NCBI GenBank assembly: GCA_008016945.1
Contig: SSGN01000058.1
Location: 1-47,308 of the forward strand
Direction of reading: 5' to 3'
Source: Flavobacteriales bacterium
GTDB taxonomy: Bacteria > Bacteroidota > Bacteroidia > Flavobacteriales > PHOS-HE28
DNA: 47,308 nucleotides
Below are positions 26,210-33,839 of this stretch, piece after piece. The stretch's first letter is position 1. Every line of letters begins with the position of its first letter. The notes under the pieces were generated by a model. That model had not been told where the DNA came from, searched no databases, and saw only the letters and a program-made list of their open reading frames with translations. The position numbers and the translations under genes were made by a program.

Positions 26210-27154
26210 TCAACGTTGAGCCCGCCTCCAAGGCAACAGGATCGCGCGGCCGATGATATGGTCGGCAGGCACGAAGCCCCAGTACCGTGAGTCGGCACTG
26301 TTGTGGCGGCTGTCGCCCAATACGAAGTAGTGGTCCTGTTCCACCACATAGTGCTCCAGCGGCCGGCCATCGATCCGAAGCTCGCTGCGGTCCACCCCAA
26401 GCACGTGCCCTTCATAGTGGCTGATCAACCGATCGTAGAGCGGTAGGTTGTCCACGGTGATCCGCAGCGTATCGCCCTGCCGGGGCACCACGATCGGGCC
26501 ATAGTCGTCGCCATTCCACGGATAGCGCGGACTGAACGGGAAGATGTGGCGTTGGGGACCTCTGGCCAGCCCCATGGCATCCGCACTGATCACATACGGC
26601 AGTTCCTTCACGCGTTCCGCCAGTTCCTTGTTCAGGGGCACTTCCACGAAGGCCCGGCCCGGCTGGCGCAGACCACGGGGCAGTCCGATCTCCCTGAGCA
26701 GGCTGTCGGCCTGTTGCGCATTGCGCAACCGTACAAGATAGGCCTGTGTGCCTTGGGGCGCGTTCGGAACCTCCGCGCCGTTCACGAACAACGTGCCGCG
26801 CCGAAGCTCCACACGATCGCCCGGCATGCCGGCGATGCGTTTCACCAGCAGGGGGCGTTGCATCATGGGGAGGTCGTCCTTCAGCGGGTCGCGGAACACC
26901 ACCATGTCGTTGCGCGAAAGACCGGTCCATACCGGCCAGCGCTGGACCACCAGCGGATCGCCAGGCTTCAACGTGGCGAACATGCTGGTGCTCTCCACCA
27001 CCACCAAGCGGATCACGAACAGGTGCAGCACCAACAACAGGAGCAACGCCAGCAAGAAGGCCTTGACCCATTCATCGCGCCAGAGCCGAACGATCCACCG
27101 TACCGGCCGTACTTCGTCACCGGATCCAGCCAGGGGGCTCCGTTCGTTGTCCAT
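26210..27154 (-). CDS. lepB: Signal peptidase I (second of two tandem copies)
   Basis: This is a 314-residue inner-membrane enzyme that removes signal peptides from exported proteins. One N-terminal membrane segment (about 32-50) precedes the catalytic Ser57 (ESTSMFATL) and Lys105 ([12 protein letters not shown]). The C-terminal boxes [20 protein letters not shown] are conserved. The middle is longer than in Escherichia coli, as is common in this phylum. I chose the ATG at 27154; a TTG at 27172 is possible. It follows the larger lepB copy after 21 bases. A stem (GCTCGCT at 26174-26180 with AGCGAGC at 26202-26208) lies just past the stop. The remaining intergenic stretch to 25946 shows nothing else. 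Confidence 0.93.
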   Translation of the reverse strand: MDNERSPLAGSGDEVRPVRWIVRLWRDEWVKAFLLALLLLLVLHLFVIRLVVVESTSMFATLKPGDPLVVQRWPVWTGLSRNDMVVFRDPLKDDLPMMQRPLLVKRIAGMPGDRVELRRGTLFVNGAEVPNAPQGTQAYLVRLRNAQQADSLLREIGLPRGLRQPGRAFVEVPLNKELAERVKELPYVISADAMGLARGPQRHIFPFSPRYPWNGDDYGPIVVPRQGDTLRITVDNLPLYDRLISHYEGHVLGVDRSELRIDGRPLEHYVVEQDHYFVLGDSRHNSADSRYWGFVPADHIIGRAILLPWRRAQR

Positions 27155-27175
27155 CGGTCGGCCGCGGACCAAGGG

Positions 27176-28720
27176 TCACTTCACCACGGTGAACAGCCGC
27201 TTCCAGCGGATGCCCGTGTGCGGATCCTTGGTGAACCACACCAACACCGCTTTACCCACCACGTGATCGTGCGGTACGAAGCCCCAGAAACGCGAATCCT
27301 GCGACCGGTGCCGGTTGTCACCCATCAACCAGTAGTAGTCCTGTTCAAAGGTGTAGCTCAGCGCCGCTTGACCGTCGATGAGGATCTCGCCGTCGCGCAC
27401 TTCGAGGTCGTGCCCTTCGTACACGCGGATCACCCGTTCGTACAGGGGCAGCACGTGTTCGTTCAGCGCCACGGTAACGCCCTTCTTCGGAATGAAGAGG
27501 GGGCCGAAGTTGTCCTCCGTCCAATCATAGTCCGGATGGTTCGGGAAGTAGGGTAGGCGGGCGTAGTCGTTGTGGTAGCCGCGGGGATGGTCCTGCTGGG
27601 TCATGCTCACCACATTGTCGAAGCCCTTCATCTTTTCCGCAGCGGCGGCGGTGAGCGGGATCGAAGTACCGCCCGTCTCACTGGGCCCGATGTCCTCCGG
27701 ACTGATGTCCAAGAGGTCCTTCAACCGTTTCTCGTTGAACTTGGAACGAAGTACGAAGTCGTAGGCGAGTTGACCATCCGTGGGCAACGGTTGTGCCTGC
27801 CCATTCACGAACACCACGCCATGCCGCACTTCCAATGTGTCCCCGGCGATGGCCACGCAGCGTTTGATGTAGTTCTCCTTCTTGTCCAGCGGCCTTACGA
27901 GGATACCTCCCGTAGGTACCTGGCGCACCTGCCCATCCACCATGTTCATCATGCGGAACTTGGGGTCGTGGATCTTCTTGCGGCCGTAGTTCCGCACCAA
28001 CTGATAGTAGCTCTGGTTCTGGAAGTTGGCCACCACGGTATCGCCCTCCGGGAAGTTGAACACCACGGCATCGCCACGTTCCGGCGATCCGAAACCGGGC
28101 AGTCGGCGGTAGGGCTGGCTGAACCAATCCACGAAGGAGGGCGTGCTGGCGGTGCCCGGCATGGTGTGGTGCGTGAAGGGGAAGGTCACCGGGGTCATGG
28201 GCAACCGTGGGCCATAGCTCAGCTTGCTCACGAACAGGTAGTCGCCCACCAACAGGCTTTTCTCCATGGAGGGCGTGGGAATGGTGAAGGCCTCGAAGGT
28301 GAAGGTGCGGAACACCGTGGCCACGATCACCGCGAAGAGGATGGCATCGCCCCATTGGCCCAGCAGCCCGCGCTTGCGTTCGGCCACAGGGATCGGCCCC
28401 ACGTAGGAGGCCGTGGAGAAGATGGTCTCCGGCACTTTCCACCACGGCAGCAGGGTCATCAGGATGTGCTCCTTGAGGTCCCGGCGTCCCAGCACGATGC
28501 TGATGTTCACGTTCATGATGATGAACATCAACAAGTTCACTCCGGGCACCAAGAACAGGAAGATCCACCACCACGGCTTGCCCGTGATCTTCAGCCATAC
28601 GAAGAGGTTATAGCCCGGCACGAAGCCTGCCCACGCAGGTTGACCCGCCTTCTGGAACAGTTTCCAAAGGCTGGCGAAGAGCACGATGAAGTAGGCGAAC
28701 AGGAAGAGGTAGGGGATCAT
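27176..28720 (-). CDS. lepB: Signal peptidase I with N-terminal membrane extension
   Basis: This is a 514-residue signal peptidase, about 200 longer than the second copy. An N-terminal domain with two to three hydrophobic segments (1-76; MIPYLFLFAYFIVLFASLWK and WWWIFLFLVPGVNLLMFI) resembles the DUF5684-like extension of Bacteroidota LepB. The catalytic core has Ser151 (IPTPSMEKSL), Lys286 (NYIKRCVAIAGD) and LMGDNRHRSQDSRFWGFVP. It lies after dapB in the conserved parAB - dapB - lepB order. Confidence 0.94.
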   Translation of the reverse strand: MIPYLFLFAYFIVLFASLWKLFQKAGQPAWAGFVPGYNLFVWLKITGKPWWWIFLFLVPGVNLLMFIIMNVNISIVLGRRDLKEHILMTLLPWWKVPETIFSTASYVGPIPVAERKRGLLGQWGDAILFAVIVATVFRTFTFEAFTIPTPSMEKSLLVGDYLFVSKLSYGPRLPMTPVTFPFTHHTMPGTASTPSFVDWFSQPYRRLPGFGSPERGDAVVFNFPEGDTVVANFQNQSYYQLVRNYGRKKIHDPKFRMMNMVDGQVRQVPTGGILVRPLDKKENYIKRCVAIAGDTLEVRHGVVFVNGQAQPLPTDGQLAYDFVLRSKFNEKRLKDLLDISPEDIGPSETGGTSIPLTAAAAEKMKGFDNVVSMTQQDHPRGYHNDYARLPYFPNHPDYDWTEDNFGPLFIPKKGVTVALNEHVLPLYERVIRVYEGHDLEVRDGEILIDGQAALSYTFEQDYYWLMGDNRHRSQDSRFWGFVPHDHVVGKAVLVWFTKDPHTGIRWKRLFTVVK

Positions 28721-28830
28721 GGCTGCGGTCTACGGATGGCGAAGGTGCGAACTACCGGGGAAGTGGGGGGTGGGGAGATCGTGAAATGCTGTGAACTCGG
28801 GGATGAGCGGCCAATGGTGGGAATGGACGG

Positions 28831-29559
28831 TCAGCCGCGCAGTACATCGTCCATGGTGAACAGGCCGGTACGCCCGCCCGCCGTGGGGTTCTTCAGCCAT
28901 TCGGCGGCCACTACCGCTCCCGTGGCGAAGCCCTGCCGCCCGAAGGCCTCGTGGGTGATGGTGATGCGGTCCTCGGGGCTTTGCCAGCTGATGCGGTGCG
29001 TGCCGGGCACTTCGCCGGTACGTGTGCTGTGGATGGGCAGCGGTCCCGGTGTGGAGGGTGGCGCGGTGGGGTCCAGTGCCCAGCCGGTGTAGCGCTGGCT
29101 GGCAAGGTCGATGTCGCGCGCCAACGTGATCGCCGTGCCGCTGGGCGCGTCCAGCTTGTGGATGTGGTGGATCTCGTCCAAGCGCGCGGTGTAGGCGGTC
29201 TGCGGGTCCATCAGTTGCGTCAGGTACTTGTTCAACCGGAAGAAGAGGTTGACGCCGATGCTGAAGTTGCTGGCCCACAGCAGTGCGCCCTGGTGCTCGT
29301 CCACCAAGCCCCGCACCTCGTTCAGCCGGTCGTACCAACCGGTGGTCCCCACCACCACCGGTACGCTGTTCGCCAGGCACAGCCGCATGTTCGCCACGGC
29401 ATGCTCCGGCCTGCTGAACTCGATGGCCACGTCGCAACCCGTGGGGGGGCTGCCCGCGTTCTTCGAATCAACGGAGAGGCCGATGGTGTGCCCTCGTTCC
29501 AAGGCTACGGCTTCGATGGCCTTCCCCATACGGCCCGATCCATAGAGTGCGATACGCAT
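28831..29559 (-). CDS. dapB: 4-hydroxy-tetrahydrodipicolinate reductase
   Basis: This 242-residue cytoplasmic enzyme reduces hydroxytetrahydrodipicolinate in the lysine and meso-diaminopimelate pathway. GSGRMGKAIE near the N-terminus is the dinucleotide-binding loop. VVGTTGWYD and the substrate and catalytic segment EIHHIHKLDAPSGTA are intact, followed by RTGEVPGTH. The ATG at 29559 gives the usual family N-terminus. A TACCTTCG box lies 20 bases upstream. Confidence 0.95.
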   Translation of the reverse strand: MRIALYGSGRMGKAIEAVALERGHTIGLSVDSKNAGSPPTGCDVAIEFSRPEHAVANMRLCLANSVPVVVGTTGWYDRLNEVRGLVDEHQGALLWASNFSIGVNLFFRLNKYLTQLMDPQTAYTARLDEIHHIHKLDAPSGTAITLARDIDLASQRYTGWALDPTAPPSTPGPLPIHSTRTGEVPGTHRISWQSPEDRITITHEAFGRQGFATGAVVAAEWLKNPTAGGRTGLFTMDDVLRG

Positions 29560-29579
29560 GTGTGTGGTGCTGTGCGCGA

Positions 29580-29587
29580 CGAAGGTA
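29580..29587 (-). promoter_or_regulatory. Possible -7 promoter box TACCTTCG before dapB
   Basis: This matches seven of eight positions of TAnnTTTG, with 20 bases to the dapB ATG. It may be an internal promoter inside the parAB-lepB block. Confidence 0.35.
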
Positions 29588-29604
29588 GGGCGCACCCGGC
29601 GGGC

Positions 29605-30243
29605 TCATCGCCAGGCCACGCACAGGCTCAGCCCCGGTGCGCGCTGGGCGGCCAGGTCCAAGGCCGGTCGCACGTCCAGCGAGAGGTCGCGCCCCACGTC
29701 GAACCGCACGAAGTTGGCGTCGACACTGGCATCCACGATGTTGAGGAGGTACACCAGCCCCGTGGCGATGTAGCTCATGTCCCGCCATTTGCGGTAGGTG
29801 TCCGTCACATCCAATAGCTGGGCGGCGCTGTGCCGCCCTTCGAATTCGTCCACTGTGGTGGGGTCCCCATCCGTCAGGGCGATGTACGCATCCTTGTACC
29901 GCCGGTGTTCCTTGCCGTTGCGCTGTACGAAGTAGAGACAGGTGCCCAAGCCCGCCCATGCGATGGGCGCTTTCCAATACTTGCGGTTGTAGATCTGCCC
30001 CGCACCGGGCAGCACCGCGCTATAGAGCGTGGCTCTTTTCGGCGAATGCCGTTGCCGCCAGTCGAGCGTATCGGACCTATGCGGGTCCGCCGCGTTGGGC
30101 TCGATCATTTCGCCGCCGTTCACGATCAACGGGTCGGCCACCGCTGCACTGTCCACCACCGGCGTGGTGGGGATCACGTCCACTTGGGCATGGGCCGATA
30201 CCCATGTTCCGAGCACGACCAGGACGAGGAGGAAGCGTGGCAC
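29605..30243 (-). CDS. DUF5683 domain protein
   Basis: This is a 212-residue protein with a signal peptide (MPRFLLVLVVLGTWVSAHAQ). The conserved block KRATLYSAVLPGAGQIYNRK, followed by YWKAPIAWAGLGTCLYF, marks DUF5683, found in Bacteroidota between parB and dapB; its function is unknown. Two weak hydrophobic segments follow (IAWAGLGTCLYF, IATGLVYLLNIVDA). The start codon is GTG at 30243, four bases after GACCTTTG. Confidence 0.88.
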   Translation of the reverse strand: MPRFLLVLVVLGTWVSAHAQVDVIPTTPVVDSAAVADPLIVNGGEMIEPNAADPHRSDTLDWRQRHSPKRATLYSAVLPGAGQIYNRKYWKAPIAWAGLGTCLYFVQRNGKEHRRYKDAYIALTDGDPTTVDEFEGRHSAAQLLDVTDTYRKWRDMSYIATGLVYLLNIVDASVDANFVRFDVGRDLSLDVRPALDLAAQRAPGLSLCVAWR

Positions 30244-30247
30244 GGCA

Positions 30248-30255
30248 CAAAGGTC
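30248..30255 (-). promoter_or_regulatory. Possible -7 promoter box GACCTTTG
   Basis: This minus-strand box is followed by TGCC and the GTG start of the DUF5683 gene, the same four-base spacing seen at 5841-5853 and 25951-25946. It would be an internal promoter within the parAB block. Confidence 0.35.
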
Positions 30256-30264
30256 GTACTTCGA

Positions 30265-31119
30265 TCAGGACCGGGGTACCTGGCCGCCAACGGCCGGTTG
30301 ATCCAACGTCCAGCGGTACCGGTGGATCTTCAGCGCATGGCGAAGCCCCGTTTTGGAGGTCTTGAGGTCATCTATGTCGACCTCTTGAACACCGGATGAC
30401 GCATCGTGGAACTTCAGCACGGTGCGGGAGCTCTTTCCGCTTCCGATCGTGATGACCTGCTCGTCCCAGAGATCCCCCCAGGCGAACGCACCCTTCCTTG
30501 CAAGGGTGATGCCCTCCCTACTGATGGTGATCCGGGGGCTCCGGTCCCGCAGCTTTCGCGCGGCATCGAACGTCAGCCAAGCCCCCACGGCGATCACCAA
30601 GAACGCGCTCCATGGGGGGGCATCGGTACCGCGTACCATGTAGGTGCCGAAGCCGAGCAGGGGAAGCCACATGATCAGCAGGACCACGTGATACACGGTC
30701 GAGTAGGGGATGCAGGTCCGGTCCGGGATCGCGGGATCGTCCCGGACCTCATCGTCCACTTCCATACGGAAGGCCAGCTGTTGCAGCATCTCGCGTTGTG
30801 CCCGTGTGCGGATCTCCGTGCGCCCGAACCAGCTGCTTTCGGCCCAGATCAACTTGTCATTCACCGCAAGGTCCATCAGTTCGTTGATGTTCCGCACATG
30901 GGTGAACGACCAGATGCGCCAGCGGGTGACGGCCACCGACCACCAGAGCCATGCCACGACCATCCCCGCAGGGAGGCCGACAGCCATGCTCCATGCCGGG
31001 ATCACCTTCAAGCTGCCGAGCAGGATGGTTGCCAACAGGCAGAGCAGGAACAGCCCGATGGGGACGCTCTTCAGCAGCAGGTTCCCCCTGCGCAAGGCCG
31101 CTTCAACGGAGACTTGCAT
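30265..31119 (-). CDS. Membrane protein of unknown function inserted after parB
   Basis: This is a 284-residue protein with two hydrophobic pairs (about 20-65: IGLFLLCLLATILLG, SMAVGLPAGMVVAWLWW; and about 143-185: YHVVLLIMWLPLLGFG, AFLVIAVGAWLTF) and a C-terminal soluble domain with ITISREGITLARKGAFAWGD, which resembles a PH-like bacterial domain. The family is not recognised. It lies between parB and the DUF5683 gene, which are normally adjacent, with 11- and 21-base gaps. Confidence 0.75.
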   Translation of the reverse strand: MQVSVEAALRRGNLLLKSVPIGLFLLCLLATILLGSLKVIPAWSMAVGLPAGMVVAWLWWSVAVTRWRIWSFTHVRNINELMDLAVNDKLIWAESSWFGRTEIRTRAQREMLQQLAFRMEVDDEVRDDPAIPDRTCIPYSTVYHVVLLIMWLPLLGFGTYMVRGTDAPPWSAFLVIAVGAWLTFDAARKLRDRSPRITISREGITLARKGAFAWGDLWDEQVITIGSGKSSRTVLKFHDASSGVQEVDIDDLKTSKTGLRHALKIHRYRWTLDQPAVGGQVPRS

Positions 31120-31130
31120 GGCAAGCCTGG

Positions 31131-32042
31131 CTAGTCCCGGATCACCGCCAGGATCTTCCGCAATTCATCCTCGCTCTTGAAGGGGATCTCGATCCGGCCT
31201 TTGCCTTCGGTGTTGTGTTTCACCACCACGCGGGTGCCGAAGTGCTGCGCCAACAGCTTGCTCAGGTCCTTGTTGGGGCGTACCGGGCTGCCGGAGGCCG
31301 CGCCTCGCGGACCTTTCACCGCCGCAGCGCGGGCCAATTCCTCCACTTGCCGCACGCTGAGCTGGCTGGCTACGATGCGCTCGAAGAGCTCCACCTGTTT
31401 CGCCGGATCGCCGATGGCGATCAGGGCACGTGCATGGCCCATGCCGATGGTACGTTGCCGCAACCCCAGCTGGATCTCCGGCGGTAGCCGCAACAGGCGC
31501 AGGTAGTTCGTTACCGTGGTGCGGTCCTTGCCCACCTTCTCGCTCAGTTGCTCCTGGGTCAGCTTCACCTCGTCCACCAGCCGTTGGAAGCTGATGGCCA
31601 CCTCGATGGCATCGAGCTCCTCGCGTTGGATGTTCTCCACCAGGGCCATCTCCAACATGGCCTCGTCGTTCGCCACCCGCACATACGCCGGCACTTCCAC
31701 CAGCCCGGCCAGTTGCGAGGCGCGGAACCGCCGCTCGCCACTGATCAGCTGGTACCGGTCGTAACCGATCTTCCGCAGCGTCACCGGTTGGATCACCCCC
31801 AGCTCCTTGATGCTCTGGGCCAGTTCCAGCAGGGCTTCCTCGCTGAAGTGGGTGCGCGGCTGGAACGGATTCGCCTCGATCTGCGCCACGGGTACCATGC
31901 CGATGGGGCTGGAGCTGCGCACCGGAAGTGGGCCGCCCCCCGCAACGGGCTGGTCCGTGGAAGGGGAGGAGGTGGTGATGTCCGTGGAGGGGTCCTCCAA
32001 CAGGGCGCTCAAGCCGCGGCCCAGGCCTTTTTTCTTGGTCAT
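31131..32042 (-). CDS. parB: Chromosome partitioning protein ParB
   Basis: This is a 303-residue CTP-dependent DNA clamp for chromosome segregation. It begins with KKKGLGRGLSALL. The ParB N-domain carries ANPFQPRTHFSEEALLELA and the CTP-binding GERRFRAS, followed by ALVENIQREELDAIEVA, a helix-turn-helix (LTQEQLSEKVGKDRTTVTNY) and a C-terminal dimerisation part. The start overlaps the parA stop by four bases. I found no parS-like site in the window. Confidence 0.96.
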   Translation of the reverse strand: MTKKKGLGRGLSALLEDPSTDITTSSPSTDQPVAGGGPLPVRSSSPIGMVPVAQIEANPFQPRTHFSEEALLELAQSIKELGVIQPVTLRKIGYDRYQLISGERRFRASQLAGLVEVPAYVRVANDEAMLEMALVENIQREELDAIEVAISFQRLVDEVKLTQEQLSEKVGKDRTTVTNYLRLLRLPPEIQLGLRQRTIGMGHARALIAIGDPAKQVELFERIVASQLSVRQVEELARAAAVKGPRGAASGSPVRPNKDLSKLLAQHFGTRVVVKHNTEGKGRIEIPFKSEDELRKILAVIRD

Positions 32043-32854
32043 TGCTCAGCTTGTACGGCGATGGTGCGCTCGCTATCGGGAATGCGGGTGAGGCTGTTCT
32101 TCTGCAGGATCTCGCGGGCCAGGTTCAGGTAGTTCACCGCGCCCTTGCTCGTGGCATCGTGCATGATGATGGTCTGCCCATGGCTCGGTGCTTCGCCCAG
32201 GGCCACGTTGCGGTGGATCACCGTGTCGAACACCAATTGCTGGAAGTGGGTCTTCACCTCTTCCACCACCTGGTTGGCCAAGCGCAGGCGGCTGTCGTAC
32301 ATCGTCAGCAACATGCCCTCGATCACCAGTTCGGGGTTCAGGCGTTGTTGTACGATCTTGATGGTGTTGAGCAGTTTGCCCAAGCCCTCCAATGCGAAGT
32401 ATTCGCACTGCACCGGTACGATCACGCTGTCGCTGGCCGTGAGGCTGTTCACGGTCACCAGACCCAGGGAGGGTGAGCAGTCGATGATGATGAAGTCGTA
32501 CTGGTCGCGCACCTGGTCCAGCACTTTCTTCAATTGCTGCTCGCGGTCCGGCATGTCGATCATCTCGATCTCCGCGCCCACCAGGTCGATATGCCCCGGC
32601 ATGATGTCCATGTTCGGGTTGTCCGTACCCACGATCACATCCGTGGCGGCGGCGTTGTTGATGATGCACTCGTAGATGCTGGCCTTCACCTGGCGCAGGT
32701 CGATGCCCACACCACTGGTGGCGTTGGCTTGCGGGTCGGCGTCGACAAGCAGGGTGCGCCGTTCCAGTACGCCCAGGCTGGCGGCCAGGTTGATGGCGGT
32801 GGTGGTCTTGCCCACGCCGCCTTTTTGGTTCACGATGGAGATGATCTTGGCCAT
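32039..32854 (-). CDS. parA: Chromosome partitioning ATPase ParA
   Basis: This is a 271-residue Soj/ParA ATPase working with ParB. The deviant Walker A is NQKGGVGKTT (residues 9-18). Switch motifs are LLVDADPQANAT and IIIDCSPSLG, and MYDSRLRLANQVVEEV follows. The ATG at 32854 gives the family N-terminus MAKIISIVNQKGG; AAGAGAG just upstream may act as a ribosome site. It is the first gene of the minus-strand parAB block. Confidence 0.97.
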   Translation of the reverse strand: MAKIISIVNQKGGVGKTTTAINLAASLGVLERRTLLVDADPQANATSGVGIDLRQVKASIYECIINNAAATDVIVGTDNPNMDIMPGHIDLVGAEIEMIDMPDREQQLKKVLDQVRDQYDFIIIDCSPSLGLVTVNSLTASDSVIVPVQCEYFALEGLGKLLNTIKIVQQRLNPELVIEGMLLTMYDSRLRLANQVVEEVKTHFQQLVFDTVIHRNVALGEAPSHGQTIIMHDATSKGAVNYLNLAREILQKNSLTRIPDSERTIAVQAEQ

Positions 32855-32911
32855 TGCTCTCTTGGGTGTGTTGTGTCGAAGGCCGAACGCTGTCGGCACC
32901 TTTCGGTCATT

Positions 32912-33592
32912 CTATAAGGTGAGGCTTTCGCCGATGGCCGGGAGATGGAGGGTGATGCCCGCCTTCCCGAAGGTGGCCCGTGCCTTTTCGTGGTCGATCC
33001 GGATGGGAGGGAAGCTGTCGTAGTGGATGCCTACCACCGTGGTCACTCCCATCATGCGTGCGGCCTCAACGGCGTCGTCAACGCCCATGGTGAAGGTGTC
33101 GCCGATCGGCAGGCACGCGAACTTCAGCTGGTACCGCTGAAGAAGCTGCATGTCCAGGGTCAAGGCGGTGTCGCCAGCGTGGTGGAAGTTCCCCTCCGGC
33201 CCCCGCACCACGAAGGCGCCTGCGCTCCCCCCATAGCTGCCATCGGGCAGTTGGCTGCTGTGGATGGCGTTCACATACTTGATCCGCAGGTCGCCGAGGG
33301 AAGTGCTGCCTCCAAGGTTCATGTGTACCCCGTTGGTGATCCCTTTGGCCGCATACCACTCCACGATCTCGAAGTTGCTCAACAACCGTGCGCCGGTGCG
33401 CTTGAGGATGGCCTCCGCGTCAGCCACATGGTCCCCGTGGCCGTGGGTGAGCAGTACCATGTCCGCCGGGATCGTGCCGATGTCGACCTTGCCCTGTGCT
33501 ATCGGATTCACGCTGATCGCGGGGTCGAACAGCAGGTGCTTACCTACGGTCTCGATCCCAACACATGACTGGCCGTAGTACGTGAGGCGCAT
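32912..33592 (-). CDS. UPF0173-type metal-dependent hydrolase
   Basis: This is a 226-residue metallo-beta-lactamase-fold protein of the UlaG/UPF0173 group. The metal site LLTHGHGDHVADA is intact, with later ligands in FHHAGDTALTLDM and GIHYDSFPPI. ACLPIGDTFTMGVDDAVEAA is also typical. The substrate is unknown. I chose the ATG at 33592 (MRLTYYGQSC); the longer frame upstream has no family similarity. It lies 57 bases before parA on the same strand. Confidence 0.93.
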   Translation of the reverse strand: MRLTYYGQSCVGIETVGKHLLFDPAISVNPIAQGKVDIGTIPADMVLLTHGHGDHVADAEAILKRTGARLLSNFEIVEWYAAKGITNGVHMNLGGSTSLGDLRIKYVNAIHSSQLPDGSYGGSAGAFVVRGPEGNFHHAGDTALTLDMQLLQRYQLKFACLPIGDTFTMGVDDAVEAARMMGVTTVVGIHYDSFPPIRIDHEKARATFGKAGITLHLPAIGESLTL

Positions 33593-33839
33593 GGTCTTCG
33601 AGGCTGTTTCTATCCGTTGGGTCAACGGTTCGCGATGACAAAGAACAGGTGTTCGGGCCCTTCGTTCATGTTCGTAACTCGGCGAGTTTTGAACAAGACG
33701 GTGTGACGGCTTTGCTGTATGGTGGTGGCCCTGCGGAGACGGCCCGGTGCTGCTCCCGGTGTCACGTACCGAGGCGGTTTCCGGCATGCCTTCGGCAAAA
33801 GCTTAGTTTAGGCCGTTGGCTTGCATGCCGCTCAGTCCC

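Noticed and set aside
27572..29092. Long plus-strand open frame opposite lepB and dapB
   Set aside because: It is antisense to two genes with complete catalytic motifs; long antisense frames are expected at this GC content and its sequence has no family pattern.
32039..32042. A parS site near parAB
   Set aside because: I looked for TGTTTCACGTGAAACA-like palindromes across the window; CACGTG cores occur but none has the flanking GTTT/AAAC.
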